From NCBI GenBank assembly GCA_027318585.1, contig DAHVOW010000002.1, forward strand, positions 62,001 through 126,000: 64,000 nucleotides of DNA, read 5' to 3'. Positions within the stretch are counted from its first letter, which is position 1. Every line of letters begins with the position of its first letter. The DNA is from Methanobacteriaceae archaeon (lineage in GTDB: Archaea > Methanobacteriota > Methanobacteria > Methanobacteriales > Methanobacteriaceae). Below the pieces are notes generated by a model that was not told the DNA's origin, did not search any database, and saw nothing but the letters and a program-made list of their open reading frames with translations. Positions 26,846 to 35,283 of this stretch are shown here, piece after piece. The position numbers and the translations under genes were made by a program.

Positions 26846-28153
26846 ATGTTCATAGAAGTTAAAAAAGCGGTTTTACTGATGACCATTGGTTTTTTTTGTA
26901 TTTTAAGTTTTATTTCTGCCTCAGAAGCCCATATACTTATTATTGGCGATTCTTTATCCGATTATCCCCAGGCACTGCAGGAAACCCAGAGTATAGCCCA
27001 TGAGTTAAAATTAAGAGGTTATCAGGTTCTGGAACTTTACCAGAATAACGCTACCACCAAAAATATTCTCAAAGGCATGTATGATGCAGATGCAATCATT
27101 TATGCCGGTCATGGCGGTTATCAGTCCGGTAACTATGACAATGACGGAGGCCCAGCAACAGGCCCCTTCTCCCTGGTGGGATCCCGATCCAGCCCAACTG
27201 ACTCAAATAATTTTATTTGGGGCGTAGGTGGCCAAATGAGAGAAGGGTGGACGGGTAACCTGTTTGTAGCACCTTTCAAAGCCGGTATACCAGTTATCTT
27301 ACTCCATGCCTGTTTTTCTACTGGCTGGGTAGAAAATAAAGAAGTTGCAAATCCAGTAGAAACCATCTACAATTTTTCAAATATGTTTACCAATGCTGGA
27401 GCTAACTACTATGCCACTGCCTGGAATGGGGCGGAAATAATATACGACTTCCTTAATGGAGCCCAGAATTTCCTGGAGGCTAACCAGCAAAACTACGAAC
27501 CCCTGATCAATAGAACCACGTATAATGGTGTTGAAATATGGAAAAATCAGGAAGGTTATGCTGCTTTTGTGGGAGACTGGTTGGGATCATTCCCCACTGT
27601 CAGCCAAACCACGGCTTATGATGATACAGGGGCAGAAAGCTGGTATAATAGCAACCGTGTCCGAGAAGACTTACGATGTACCTTCACCATCAGCCCCGGC
27701 CCTTACTACACCCAACAGCCGGTGACTTTCACCGAAGGATCCTACAATATGGAGGGCAATATAACCAGTTATTTCTGGAACTTTGGAGATGGCACCACTT
27801 ACCAGACTAACACTACATCCAATCCTGACCATAGTTATGCCCAATCCGGAAATTATGTGGTGTATCATAGCGTGACCAACGACCAGAACCGCAGCTCCCA
27901 GGCCAGCAGAATTCTAAGCGTAAACAATCCCCCCACATCACCAGTATTAACCCAAAATCTGATTCCTGCCACAACCTCAGTTAAAACCACTTCCACGACC
28001 AAGTACAAATATAAGTACACCATTAGATACGTCTACAAATGGGTGAAAAAAGGGAAAAAATGGTACCGGATTAAGTACAAGTACACCTATAAATGGGTGA
28101 AAAAAGGGAAAAAATGGTACAAAATCAAGATTTGGAGAAAAAGGGCATATTAG
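26846..28153 (+). CDS. Secreted clan-CD (caspase-fold)-like protein with PKD domain and basic C-terminal repeats
   Basis: Secreted or surface protein of 435 residues. A signal peptide (about 1-28) ends SEAH. The first domain has a Rossmann-like start (HILIIGDSL), then hydrophobic-YAGHGG with His 89, and hydrophobic-VILLHACFSTG with Cys 156. This His-Gly / Ala-Cys dyad with preceding hydrophobic strands is the signature of clan CD peptidases (caspase, gingipain C25, legumain). A PKD domain follows (about 278-360, with WNFGDGTT), then a Thr/Pro linker and two 18-residue repeats of YKWVKKGKKWY at the C-terminus. These very basic, aromatic tails may bind the wall. Substrate unknown; peptidase activity is inferred. 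Confidence 0.75.
   Translation: MFIEVKKAVLLMTIGFFCILSFISASEAHILIIGDSLSDYPQALQETQSIAHELKLRGYQVLELYQNNATTKNILKGMYDADAIIYAGHGGYQSGNYDNDGGPATGPFSLVGSRSSPTDSNNFIWGVGGQMREGWTGNLFVAPFKAGIPVILLHACFSTGWVENKEVANPVETIYNFSNMFTNAGANYYATAWNGAEIIYDFLNGAQNFLEANQQNYEPLINRTTYNGVEIWKNQEGYAAFVGDWLGSFPTVSQTTAYDDTGAESWYNSNRVREDLRCTFTISPGPYYTQQPVTFTEGSYNMEGNITSYFWNFGDGTTYQTNTTSNPDHSYAQSGNYVVYHSVTNDQNRSSQASRILSVNNPPTSPVLTQNLIPATTSVKTTSTTKYKYKYTIRYVYKWVKKGKKWYRIKYKYTYKWVKKGKKWYKIKIWRKRAY
28037..28120 (+). repeat. 30-bp exact direct repeat encoding the C-terminal basic repeat
   Basis: The same 30 bases occur at 28037-28066 and 28091-28120, a period of 54 bases or 18 codons, in frame. Each encodes the core KWVKKGKKWY. 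The identity at DNA level suggests recent duplication or conversion. Confidence 0.9.
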
Positions 28154-28230
28154 TAGATGGGACAAGCCAGATCCATCAATTCTAAATTCTCATAATTTGA
28201 ATCTTTCATACTTAAGGTTAGGTTAAGCAT

Positions 28231-29385
28231 ATGATTACCATCCAGAATGGAACTCTGCTTTGTGGCGAAGATCTCCATCCTACCGTTGGAAACCTGTTCA
28301 TTCAGGACAACGAGATAGTTGAGATCTCAGATGGTAGGGCCCGGGGAAAAGTTATAGATGCTAAAGGATGCTTAGTAGCACCAGCACTGATAAACAGCCA
28401 CATTCACTTGGGAGACTCGGTTGCCCGGGATGAGGGGGACGGGGCGCCTCTGGATGAAATAGTTAAGCCACCAAACGGAATTAAGCATCGTATTTTAAGG
28501 GAAACATCACGGGAAGATCTTATTAAGTTCATGGAAGTTTCCCTGAAAGATATGATTCAAACCGGCACCACCACCTTCGTAGACTTTCGAGAGGGGGGAG
28601 TGGAAGGTGTCGAAATTTTAAAGGAAGCTCTGCAGGATATCCCCATCCGGGCCATTATATTGGGAAGACAGGACTCCTTCCAGGATCAACATGTAACGAA
28701 GTCTCAGTTAGATGCCGACATCCAGAAAATATTGGAAATTAGCCAAGGGATTGGTATAAGTGGCTTTGGAGAGGTGGAAGATGAAGTTGCAACACAAATC
28801 GCCCAGGAATGTCTAATAAAGGGCAAAATTCCTGCCATACATGCCGCTGAAAATGAAGAAGTTCAACTGCAATCACTGAAAAATACCGGCAAAACAGAAA
28901 TTGAAAGGGCCTTGGAAGCTGGTTTCAAATTATTGATTCATCTAACTTCCGCTACTAATACCGATTTAAAAAAGGTCACTGAAAACAATGTATCAGTGGC
29001 TACTTGTCCCCGGGCCAACGGAGCCTTATCAAGTGGAATTCCACCCATAAGGGAAATGCGGGATCTGGGAATAAATCTACTTTTAGGTACCGATAATGTG
29101 ATGATAAACTCTCCGGATATGTTTAGGGAAATGGAATACGCCCTTAAAGTTACCCGAGGATTTACTCAGAAATATTTTTCTCCAGTGGAGATTTTAAAGA
29201 TGGCAACCGTGAATGCCGGAAAGGCTGTTGGTCTTAATCTGGGGTCACTGGAAGAAGGTAATCTGGCCGATATAATGATTGTGGAACGGATATCCCGTGA
29301 CCCGATACTATCCCTCATAAATCGAACCCAATCGAAAAACATAATAGGCCTAATAACAGATGGTAGAATATTATACCAGAGGTGA
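28231..29385 (+). CDS. Amidohydrolase, cytosine/guanine/SAH-deaminase-like subfamily
   Basis: Metal-dependent hydrolase of 384 residues. Visible ligands are the SHIHLGD pair H57/H59, HAAENEE, the later IHLTSAT histidine, and the catalytic Asp in LLLGTDNVMIN. The N-terminal composite beta domain starts ITIQNGTLLCG. It belongs with methanogen deaminases related to the S-adenosylhomocysteine/5'-deoxyadenosine deaminase group, but it is shorter than DadD and the motif spacing differs, so I do not assign the substrate. Followed closely by uspA, whose ribosome site overlaps its stop. Confidence 0.82.
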   Translation: MITIQNGTLLCGEDLHPTVGNLFIQDNEIVEISDGRARGKVIDAKGCLVAPALINSHIHLGDSVARDEGDGAPLDEIVKPPNGIKHRILRETSREDLIKFMEVSLKDMIQTGTTTFVDFREGGVEGVEILKEALQDIPIRAIILGRQDSFQDQHVTKSQLDADIQKILEISQGIGISGFGEVEDEVATQIAQECLIKGKIPAIHAAENEEVQLQSLKNTGKTEIERALEAGFKLLIHLTSATNTDLKKVTENNVSVATCPRANGALSSGIPPIREMRDLGINLLLGTDNVMINSPDMFREMEYALKVTRGFTQKYFSPVEILKMATVNAGKAVGLNLGSLEEGNLADIMIVERISRDPILSLINRTQSKNIIGLITDGRILYQR

Positions 29386-29389
29386 CACT

Positions 29390-29821
29390 ATGTACAACAA
29401 AATTTTACTACCTACCGATGGTTCTAAACACGCCGAAAAAGCTGCAGAACATGCTATATGGATTGCCAGTCAAAGCGGTGCCGAAATAATTGTTCTTGAT
29501 GTTATAGAAACATCTTCACTAGTTGGACTTCCAGCCGAAGATCTTATCGTAAGAATAAAGGAAATGCTTAAAGAAGAGGCTAAAAGATCCTTAGAAAGGA
29601 TATCAGAGATGATCAAGGAGGATGAACCGGAGATTAAGATAACCCTTACCAGTAAAGAAGGTTCTCCTGCCGATGTGGTGCTAAAAACCATAGAAGAGAA
29701 AGACATTGACTTAGTGGTTATGGGAACTTCAGGAAAACACGGTCTGGACCGGTTTTTACTGGGCAGCGTCACAGAAAAAGTGGTTAGATCAGCTAAATGT
29801 CCCGTTCTAACTGTTCATTAA
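29390..29821 (+). CDS. Universal stress protein, UspA family
   Basis: A 143-residue USP with YNKILLPTDGSKHAEKAAEHA at the start and the ATP-loop MGTSGKHGLDRFLLGSVTEKVV (G-x2-G-x9-G-S) at the end. The frame is open to 29360, but the ATG at 29390 follows GGTGACACT and is the family start. It is 4 bases after the amidohydrolase stop and probably cotranscribed with it and the CBS gene that follows. Confidence 0.93.
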   Translation: MYNKILLPTDGSKHAEKAAEHAIWIASQSGAEIIVLDVIETSSLVGLPAEDLIVRIKEMLKEEAKRSLERISEMIKEDEPEIKITLTSKEGSPADVVLKTIEEKDIDLVVMGTSGKHGLDRFLLGSVTEKVVRSAKCPVLTVH

Positions 29822-29868
29822 CAGAATAATTATCTAATTTTGTTTGTTATTATTTAGATGGTGTAAAT

Positions 29869-30705
29869 ATGCAAATAAAGGAAATAATGTCCGAGAAAAT
29901 TCACTTTATACAGGTGCCAGGAAATCGTTCCCATGCCCTGGATATAATGCGGGAAAAGAAGGTTTCAGGACTCCCCGTAGTAAAAAAAGGAACCAGTACC
30001 CTGGTTGGTATACTTACTCGATCAGATCTAGTGCAAAACCCAGATGAAGAACAAATCGCCCTGATCATGACCCGTGAGATAATATCTGTCACTCCGGAAG
30101 ATAATGTGAAGGACGCTGCTCAAAAGATGATTGAAAACAACATCCGGAGAGTCCCGGTAGTTGAAAACGGTGAGTTGGTGGGTTTAGTTACAGCCTCTGA
30201 TCTGGTGAAAAAAGCGCTGTGGAAGATGGATCTATCGGACCCGGCTGAAAATTACATGTTAAAGGATATTCCCACCACTTGGGAGAGAACCCCTCTTACC
30301 GTGGCCTTCGAGATCATGCGCTATTACAATCTGAAGGTGCTCTTGACCCTAAACAAAGATGGGAAGCTCTCGGGAATACTAACTGAAACTGATTTTCTGG
30401 ATGAGAGTGAAATAGTCTCTGAAAAGACTGTGCACAATACTTCAGTAGGTACTGAGGGAGATAAATGGTCATGGGATAGTAAGAACGTTCTTTACGTCAT
30501 AAAGAATCATCTCCAATTCTCAGATAAAGAGGTTAAAGATGTGGCTACCTTAGACCCGGTCATCGTAACCACCAAAACCACAGTGAAGGAATGTGCCAAT
30601 AAGCTGCGTCAGAATAAAATTGAACAGATGCCAGTTATTGACGTGGAAGGAGACTTGGTAGGTCTGATCAGGGCTAGTGATTTGATCAAGGCCATTACTG
30701 ATTGA
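29869..30705 (+). CDS. Four-CBS-domain protein
   Basis: 278 residues forming two Bateman modules. CBS motifs begin at IKEIMSEKIHFIQV (2), MTREIISVTPEDNVKDAAQKM (about 67), MLKDIPTTWERTPLTVAFEIM and VKDVATLDPVIVTTKTTVKECANKL. Each ends with a GILT/GLVTASDLV-type strand. Likely a nucleotide or SAM sensor with no attached effector. The next gene starts 2 bases after its stop. Confidence 0.88.
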   Translation: MQIKEIMSEKIHFIQVPGNRSHALDIMREKKVSGLPVVKKGTSTLVGILTRSDLVQNPDEEQIALIMTREIISVTPEDNVKDAAQKMIENNIRRVPVVENGELVGLVTASDLVKKALWKMDLSDPAENYMLKDIPTTWERTPLTVAFEIMRYYNLKVLLTLNKDGKLSGILTETDFLDESEIVSEKTVHNTSVGTEGDKWSWDSKNVLYVIKNHLQFSDKEVKDVATLDPVIVTTKTTVKECANKLRQNKIEQMPVIDVEGDLVGLIRASDLIKAITD

Positions 30706-30706
30706 A

Positions 30707-31123
30707 ATGTCCCCCATACTAAAGATAAAAGAAGGCCCGGAAGAAATTCGTGTCGTGGCCAAGAATGGGCCGGATGTTTCCATACACCCCATTAATGTCA
30801 AATTCCTGATGGCCACCTTATGGTGGGAGGGAACTCCCCAGCTGGAAACTTTTTTTGAAATTCTGGAACTCACCATAAAAAGGACCATTAATGAAGTATT
30901 CCCTCACGAGAAGCTGATGATAGATTACACCTACCATGCCAATGATGTCCTGGAAGATGCCTCCCTTATAACTGTGGAGATAAACCGTGTAATAGCAGAT
31001 GGGCAGGAATTGGAAGTGGAAGGGGATTTAATAAATCTTCACGGAAACGATGATCGTGGTTTTTTCAGAAAGTTAACCAGTCGCCGGCGTAGAGTATCTG
31101 AAAACGTAACCAAAGAGATTTAA
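30707..31123 (+). CDS. Conserved hypothetical protein
   Basis: A 138-residue soluble protein I cannot name. It opens SPILKIKEGPEEIRVVAKNG, carries an LMIDYTYHAND core, and ends in an Arg-rich tail (FFRKLTSRRRRV). No cysteine motif or membrane span. It is tightly coupled to the CBS gene (2-base gap), which suggests it works with that sensor. Confidence 0.7.
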   Translation: MSPILKIKEGPEEIRVVAKNGPDVSIHPINVKFLMATLWWEGTPQLETFFEILELTIKRTINEVFPHEKLMIDYTYHANDVLEDASLITVEINRVIADGQELEVEGDLINLHGNDDRGFFRKLTSRRRRVSENVTKEI

Positions 31124-31183
31124 TTTATCATAAGCTAATTTTTTAAAATTACCCCATTATCCTGATTAATTTATCCGGACTCT

Positions 31184-32233
31184 TTAAAATTTGCGTCGGA
31201 TGTGGGGCATTAATCTGAAAAGCAATGCTTCAGCATCCCCCTTGTCTTTCATCCCACGAGCCACGATTTTTCCCTTAGAAAAAATGGTAACATTAATCTC
31301 ATCCAGTTTTAATAGGGCCACTCCCATCTCCAGGGAGTATTTAACATTCCCTAACTTTTTTAATCCTTCACAACTCTTTTCTATATCCAGTTGGTATGGT
31401 AGTTCAGTTTCAAACATTATACGGTTTCTATCATCCCGGCAGGGCTTGTAAAAAACCATTTCATTTTTATGACGTTGGGAACCAGCCAGATCCAAAGTAA
31501 CCTTTCTAAAACCGATTGATTTAAGTTCTGAATCAATAAAAGACAAGCTTTGATTATTTAAAAGATTAGTATAGTCCATTTCGATAACTGCAGTTCCATC
31601 TTCATCACGAACCCTTAAAAATTCCTTATCAGATAGATTCTTTAAGAATTTTTCGGCATAATCAATTTTTTGAAGTTTCTTATTAGTTAAAAAACTTCCC
31701 GATGGTACTCGAGTAGCAAGGCAAGTTGTAGATGGTGAATAAGAAATTTTCATGTCCTTTAATAATTCTCTGACTTCCCCGGCACTCACTCCCAATTCTA
31801 CCAGGGGCATTTTAATGTCTTGTTGGTAGTTAGCCTCCAAGCCGGGCCTATCCTCGAAAAGGTCAGTGACATTGGTGCCGTCTGCTACGTAATCAAAACC
31901 TTTCTCCTTTAGTATTTCGCCAATTTTACCATGTATGTTTTTTTTACATAAAAAACAGCGCAGTGGAGAATTAGATACGAAATTTGGATTTTTAATGAGG
32001 TCTTCTTCAATAACTAAATGATTAATGCCTACTTGATGGGCAATTTTCCGGGCATTACCATTAAACCCACTGGGCATTACTCCATTATTAACAGTGACCG
32101 CCAAAGCCTCTGCAGAATAGTCTTGAGCAATTTTAGCCAGAAGTGTACTGTCTGCACCACCTGAAAATGCAATAATTACCTTACGACCCCTGAAGTATTC
32201 TTTTAATTGGTCTAGTTTGTCTTCAAGTCTCAT
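31184..32233 (-). CDS. larE: LarE-like ATP-dependent sacrificial sulfur transferase with C-terminal extension
   Basis: PP-loop ATPase of 349 residues. Visible are SGGADSTLLAK (24-34), RCFLCK (C93, C96), the DGTNVTD loop, and the STTCLATRVPSGS segment whose C171 matches the cysteine that LarE desulfurises for nickel-pincer cofactor or other sulfur insertions. Ordinary LarE proteins are about 270 residues. Here about 80 more follow, with a small beta-alpha domain ending VTIFSKGKIVARGMKD. No larB/larC lies next to it. The next gene on the same strand upstream is tfuA, so it may supply sulfur for protein thioamidation rather than for lactate racemase. Confidence 0.85.
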   Translation of the reverse strand: MRLEDKLDQLKEYFRGRKVIIAFSGGADSTLLAKIAQDYSAEALAVTVNNGVMPSGFNGNARKIAHQVGINHLVIEEDLIKNPNFVSNSPLRCFLCKKNIHGKIGEILKEKGFDYVADGTNVTDLFEDRPGLEANYQQDIKMPLVELGVSAGEVRELLKDMKISYSPSTTCLATRVPSGSFLTNKKLQKIDYAEKFLKNLSDKEFLRVRDEDGTAVIEMDYTNLLNNQSLSFIDSELKSIGFRKVTLDLAGSQRHKNEMVFYKPCRDDRNRIMFETELPYQLDIEKSCEGLKKLGNVKYSLEMGVALLKLDEINVTIFSKGKIVARGMKDKGDAEALLFRLMPHIRRKF

Positions 32234-32263
32234 GTTGGTCTTGTTTTTTTAATCTTAATTTTT

Positions 32264-32911
32264 TTAAAGGTTCATATGATTCTTTATGTAGTTTAAAACT
32301 TCTTTCGCATCTTGTTTTTTGATATCCCTGCCTTTATCATCCAAAAACCTTTTTAACCTATTCATTTTTTTATCATCCAGATTGGAGTTTCTAAAAACCA
32401 AATTATAAGTCCTTTTTGGGTAGTAAATCTCCTTTGCAGCTTGATAGAGATGATCTGAATCTTCAGAGGAAATTATGCCCTCCTGAGTAGCTTTATCAAA
32501 ATTATACTTCATGCTTATCAGGGCTTCAGAGAGCTGTTGGTTGGTAGATGGTTCAAAAACCACCGCCACATCATCATCGGATTCCACCAAACCATCTTTA
32601 TATGCTTTAAAAACCCTTCCCACACCAATCATTCCCATATCTTCCAGCTCTGCTGATCTTAGAGCGCCCATACTGGCACCACCCACTACTATGATGCCCT
32701 GTTCAATGGCTTCCATAATCTCTCGGTGGGAAACTGCTGGTTGCTGATGAAAAACCCCATCAATTATGCCTATTATAACCGGATGATCATTTATAGCCTT
32801 AGCAACATCACCCCTGCCCACAGGAGGTCTGTAATCGGCTTTTAATATCTTTCCCGCCTCTTCATGACTTAAAGAAGGGCCTGTGAAGATTATGATCCTG
32901 TTTTTAACCAA
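32264..32911 (-). CDS. tfuA: TfuA-like protein (YcaO partner in thioamidation)
   Basis: About 215 residues with the TfuA core: IIIFTGPSLSHEEA at the start, RPPVGRGDVAKAI, and GIIDGVFHQQPAVSHREIMEA followed by GGASMGALRSAEL. In methanogens TfuA works with YcaO to convert a glycine of methyl-coenzyme M reductase alpha subunit into thioglycine, and is thought to deliver sulfide. TTG at 32911 follows AGGTG by six bases; a GTG at 32920 is also in frame. No ycaO gene is in the window. A LarE-like gene lies 30 bases downstream. Confidence 0.9.
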   Translation of the reverse strand: MVKNRIIIFTGPSLSHEEAGKILKADYRPPVGRGDVAKAINDHPVIIGIIDGVFHQQPAVSHREIMEAIEQGIIVVGGASMGALRSAELEDMGMIGVGRVFKAYKDGLVESDDDVAVVFEPSTNQQLSEALISMKYNFDKATQEGIISSEDSDHLYQAAKEIYYPKRTYNLVFRNSNLDDKKMNRLKRFLDDKGRDIKKQDAKEVLNYIKNHMNL

Positions 32912-32995
32912 AAATAACACCTGGAAGTATTTTAGTTATAATTGAATACTGGATTAAATGAGTTTTTTGATCTAACAAAAAAAGAGTCAATGTGA

Positions 32996-33490
32996 TCAAA
33001 GGAAGTCAAACCCAGCCACTTCCTTATGGAGCCTTGTCAGACGTTCTAAAGAAGGATGTTCCGGCCCTAAACGTTTTTCCCATTTTCTGAGGACAAAATT
33101 CAGGCCCACGTCTTTCTGATAATGGACCAGGTTATCGGCATGGGCCACTATCTTCTCCTCCAGGGTCTGGGGAGTGTAGTCTTTAGGTGGCAGACCTAAC
33201 TCCAGAGCCTCCTGAGGAGGTATACCTGCTCCAATATGTCTTTCAACTATTCGGGTTAGATCAGAAGAAAATTCCATTTTTTTTAGTATCTGGGCACCTA
33301 CTATGGCATGAGAAATATCGTTGGATTGACATCGGCCTACATCATGTAGTAGTGCACCGTTTTTTACAAGTTCTAGATCTACATGTGGTGAAAAATTTCT
33401 GGCCAGAGTAAGTGCTCGTTTTTCAACTGCTTGGCAGTGTTTAATTACTTCTTCTGGGCAGTCAAGTTTTTCATATAATTGGAAAATCAA
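32996..33490 (-). CDS. HDIG domain protein (TIGR00295 type)
   Basis: Metal-dependent phosphohydrolase of 164 residues with the HD motif GALLHDVGRC and surrounding SHAIVGAQIL, ERHIGAGIPPQEA and KIVAHADNLVH, which supply the other metal ligands. The substrate is unknown, perhaps a nucleotide. TTG start at 33490 with GAGGG seven bases before. It lies between tfe and tfuA on the same strand. Confidence 0.87.
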   Translation of the reverse strand: MIFQLYEKLDCPEEVIKHCQAVEKRALTLARNFSPHVDLELVKNGALLHDVGRCQSNDISHAIVGAQILKKMEFSSDLTRIVERHIGAGIPPQEALELGLPPKDYTPQTLEEKIVAHADNLVHYQKDVGLNFVLRKWEKRLGPEHPSLERLTRLHKEVAGFDFL

Positions 33491-33535
33491 ATGGAAGCCC
33501 TCAAGAAGTTTAATTTAAAAAAACTAGATTAATTT

Positions 33536-34090
33536 TTAACTTATTTTTTCCTTGAGTTCTTTTAATTCCATGATGATTTTGGAGTTATCTTGGAATTCCA
33601 ACTTAAATCCACATTCCGGACAGATAAAATTATTTTCAGAAGCCTCTTCAAAGTTATAGCGGCAATTGTTTCCGCAGATGAAGAACATATTATCTTCTTC
33701 ATACTCCAGTGATTCATTAATCTCACGGGAGTAGTTTTCATATCTTTTGTTGATGATTTCTGAGATTTTATCTTCCTCAAATTTCCAGTTGTAGGTGTAC
33801 CACTGAGTTTCTGGATCTTTACTACGTTTATAGCTGGCTGCTCCAGCATCGTATAACTTGTATAAAATCCTACGCACAATGTTAAGCCTGATTTCAGTTT
33901 TTTCTGCAATTTCTTCATCGGTGGTTTTGCCGGATAATAAACACTGAATAATAGGGATGCTGTTTTCCTCATCAGCAGTGATACCCATGATAATTTCATG
34001 AACAGTGTTGTCGTTTAACATTTTAGTCACTCCTTCATCTTCAGGATGGTTTAAAATTCCTTGGATTACCAGATCATTGAGCTTGAGCAT
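33536..34090 (-). CDS. tfe: Transcription factor E, alpha subunit (TFE)
   Basis: Basal transcription factor, homologue of TFIIE alpha, that stabilises the open complex of archaeal RNA polymerase. 184 residues: N-terminal winged helix (LNDLVIQGILNHPEDEGVTKML to KLYDAGAASYKRSKD), a helical linker, and a C-terminal zinc ribbon (CGNNC ... CPECGF). The frame is open to 34135, but ATG at 34090 matches the family start and follows a GGGGGA ribosome site. A structured leader of more than 200 bases precedes it. Confidence 0.95.
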   Translation of the reverse strand: MLKLNDLVIQGILNHPEDEGVTKMLNDNTVHEIIMGITADEENSIPIIQCLLSGKTTDEEIAEKTEIRLNIVRRILYKLYDAGAASYKRSKDPETQWYTYNWKFEEDKISEIINKRYENYSREINESLEYEEDNMFFICGNNCRYNFEEASENNFICPECGFKLEFQDNSKIIMELKELKEKIS

Positions 34091-34345
34091 TTTATAAGTC
34101 CCCCTAAGGCGATATAGGGCTATTATGTCTTCCAAGCACCATATGAATCCGCAAATTTAAGCCCTTAATGAGTCGCCTAAATCTTAACAGGCAGAACCTG
34201 CTTAGCCATCTATAGGTCCATATACATGTTTCTGAGGTTAATATTGGCCTTCTTAAGGAGAAACACAATTTTATTGATTTAAGGCAAAATTCTCTATTGA
34301 GGTTTAAAAAACACCTTCCTTTAGTACACCTATATATTGACATAT
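34091..34345 (-). other. Long structured leader or small RNA upstream of tfe
   Basis: A minus-strand TATA-like box (CAATATATAG, about 34328-34338) would start a transcript near 34305, some 215 bases before the tfe ATG. Nested pairings AGGCGA (34107-34112) with TCGCCT (34173-34178) and AGGGCT (34116-34121) with AGCCCT (34160-34165) enclose a 38-base loop. A CAGG/CCTG hairpin lies near 34188-34200. The ribosome site comes directly after the outer stem. No credible protein is encoded. Confidence 0.5.
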
Positions 34346-34399
34346 TACTATTTAAATTTTGTTGAATTAACAAAAGCAATATACGGTATCAGAGAAGCT

Positions 34400-35254
34400 T
34401 TAGAGCATTCTGACAATAACTGCAGGCGTGTGAGGTACGGAATCAAGCATATCCACCGTTACCCCGGAAAAGTCCTCGTTAAAAGTTTGGGTCATATCAT
34501 AAACTGTTTCCATGTTTATTTCATTCTTTTTTTGACACTCCTCAGCTATTAAAGAAACTTCTATAACTTGTTCTAGGTTCATAAACCTGGAAACAGCAAG
34601 AGTAGTGGGCCCCTGAATAGTTCCAATTCTTCCCAACAAATAAGCAAAAATACCTAAATTACTCTTTATTTGAGTTATAGCACATGGTAATGATGTAAAA
34701 CTAATTCCTGCCAATTTATAAGTTGCATCAGTGTCTATAATCATTACAGTAACCTTTTTACCCATTCTAGAGTAAATTTCAGAACTTATATCATCCACCA
34801 CTTTCTGGGGCTTTATCGGGAGTAAAGAGACGTATGTTCCAGGAGCATTGCTTAGATCTACTCCTGCCTCTGAGGCAGGTTTGAGGGCGTGTTTCCACCC
34901 GTAAAATCTTAGAATCAGCTCTTTATGATATCGGGCCTCCGGTGGAAGTCTTTTAAGGTTACGGATAGTTCTTTTTTTTATACCGAATAAAGGGCCCAAA
35001 ATGTAGCCCCACAGATACTTAGACCACCAATCTGCCAGTAAATAAGCTGCAAAGGACGGTTTGAATCTTGATTCATCTACAATTCTTCCCTGGGAGATGG
35101 CTATGGGTGTTTCTGAAATTACCAAGAAATCATTATCTTCCACTACATCTTCCAAAGCGTCAATGATTATATCATAAGACTGGTTGGGTTTAATGTAGTT
35201 GGTATGAATCGGAATAGCCTTATATGATTCAGGAATAGAAACAGCTTTTTTCAT
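34400..35254 (-). CDS. CofE-like protein (F420-0:gamma-glutamyl ligase family)
   Basis: 284-residue member of the F420-0:glutamate ligase fold, with IPIHTNYIKPNQSYDIIID, FLVISETPIAISQGRIVD and VMIIDTDATYKLAGISF. It differs from housekeeping CofE (about 250 residues) in having an insertion around YLWGYILGPLFGIKKRTIRNL and a longer C-terminal helical part. It is therefore more likely a paralogue of unknown substrate than the F420 enzyme itself. It follows the Fe-S and P-loop genes on the same strand with short gaps. Confidence 0.78.
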   Translation of the reverse strand: MKKAVSIPESYKAIPIHTNYIKPNQSYDIIIDALEDVVEDNDFLVISETPIAISQGRIVDESRFKPSFAAYLLADWWSKYLWGYILGPLFGIKKRTIRNLKRLPPEARYHKELILRFYGWKHALKPASEAGVDLSNAPGTYVSLLPIKPQKVVDDISSEIYSRMGKKVTVMIIDTDATYKLAGISFTSLPCAITQIKSNLGIFAYLLGRIGTIQGPTTLAVSRFMNLEQVIEVSLIAEECQKKNEINMETVYDMTQTFNEDFSGVTVDMLDSVPHTPAVIVRML

Positions 35255-35283
35255 GGCTTAAATCAGATAATATATGCGGATGA

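Noticed and set aside
31184..32233. Calling the PP-loop gene GMP or NAD synthetase
   Set aside because: The CLATRVPSG region and RCFLCK match LarE, and the amidotransferase or NAD synthetase motifs are absent.
34104..34379. 91-codon minus-strand frame over the tfe leader
   Set aside because: It overlaps the leader with nested stems and the TATA box, has no ribosome site, and its residue composition is unlike neighbouring proteins.
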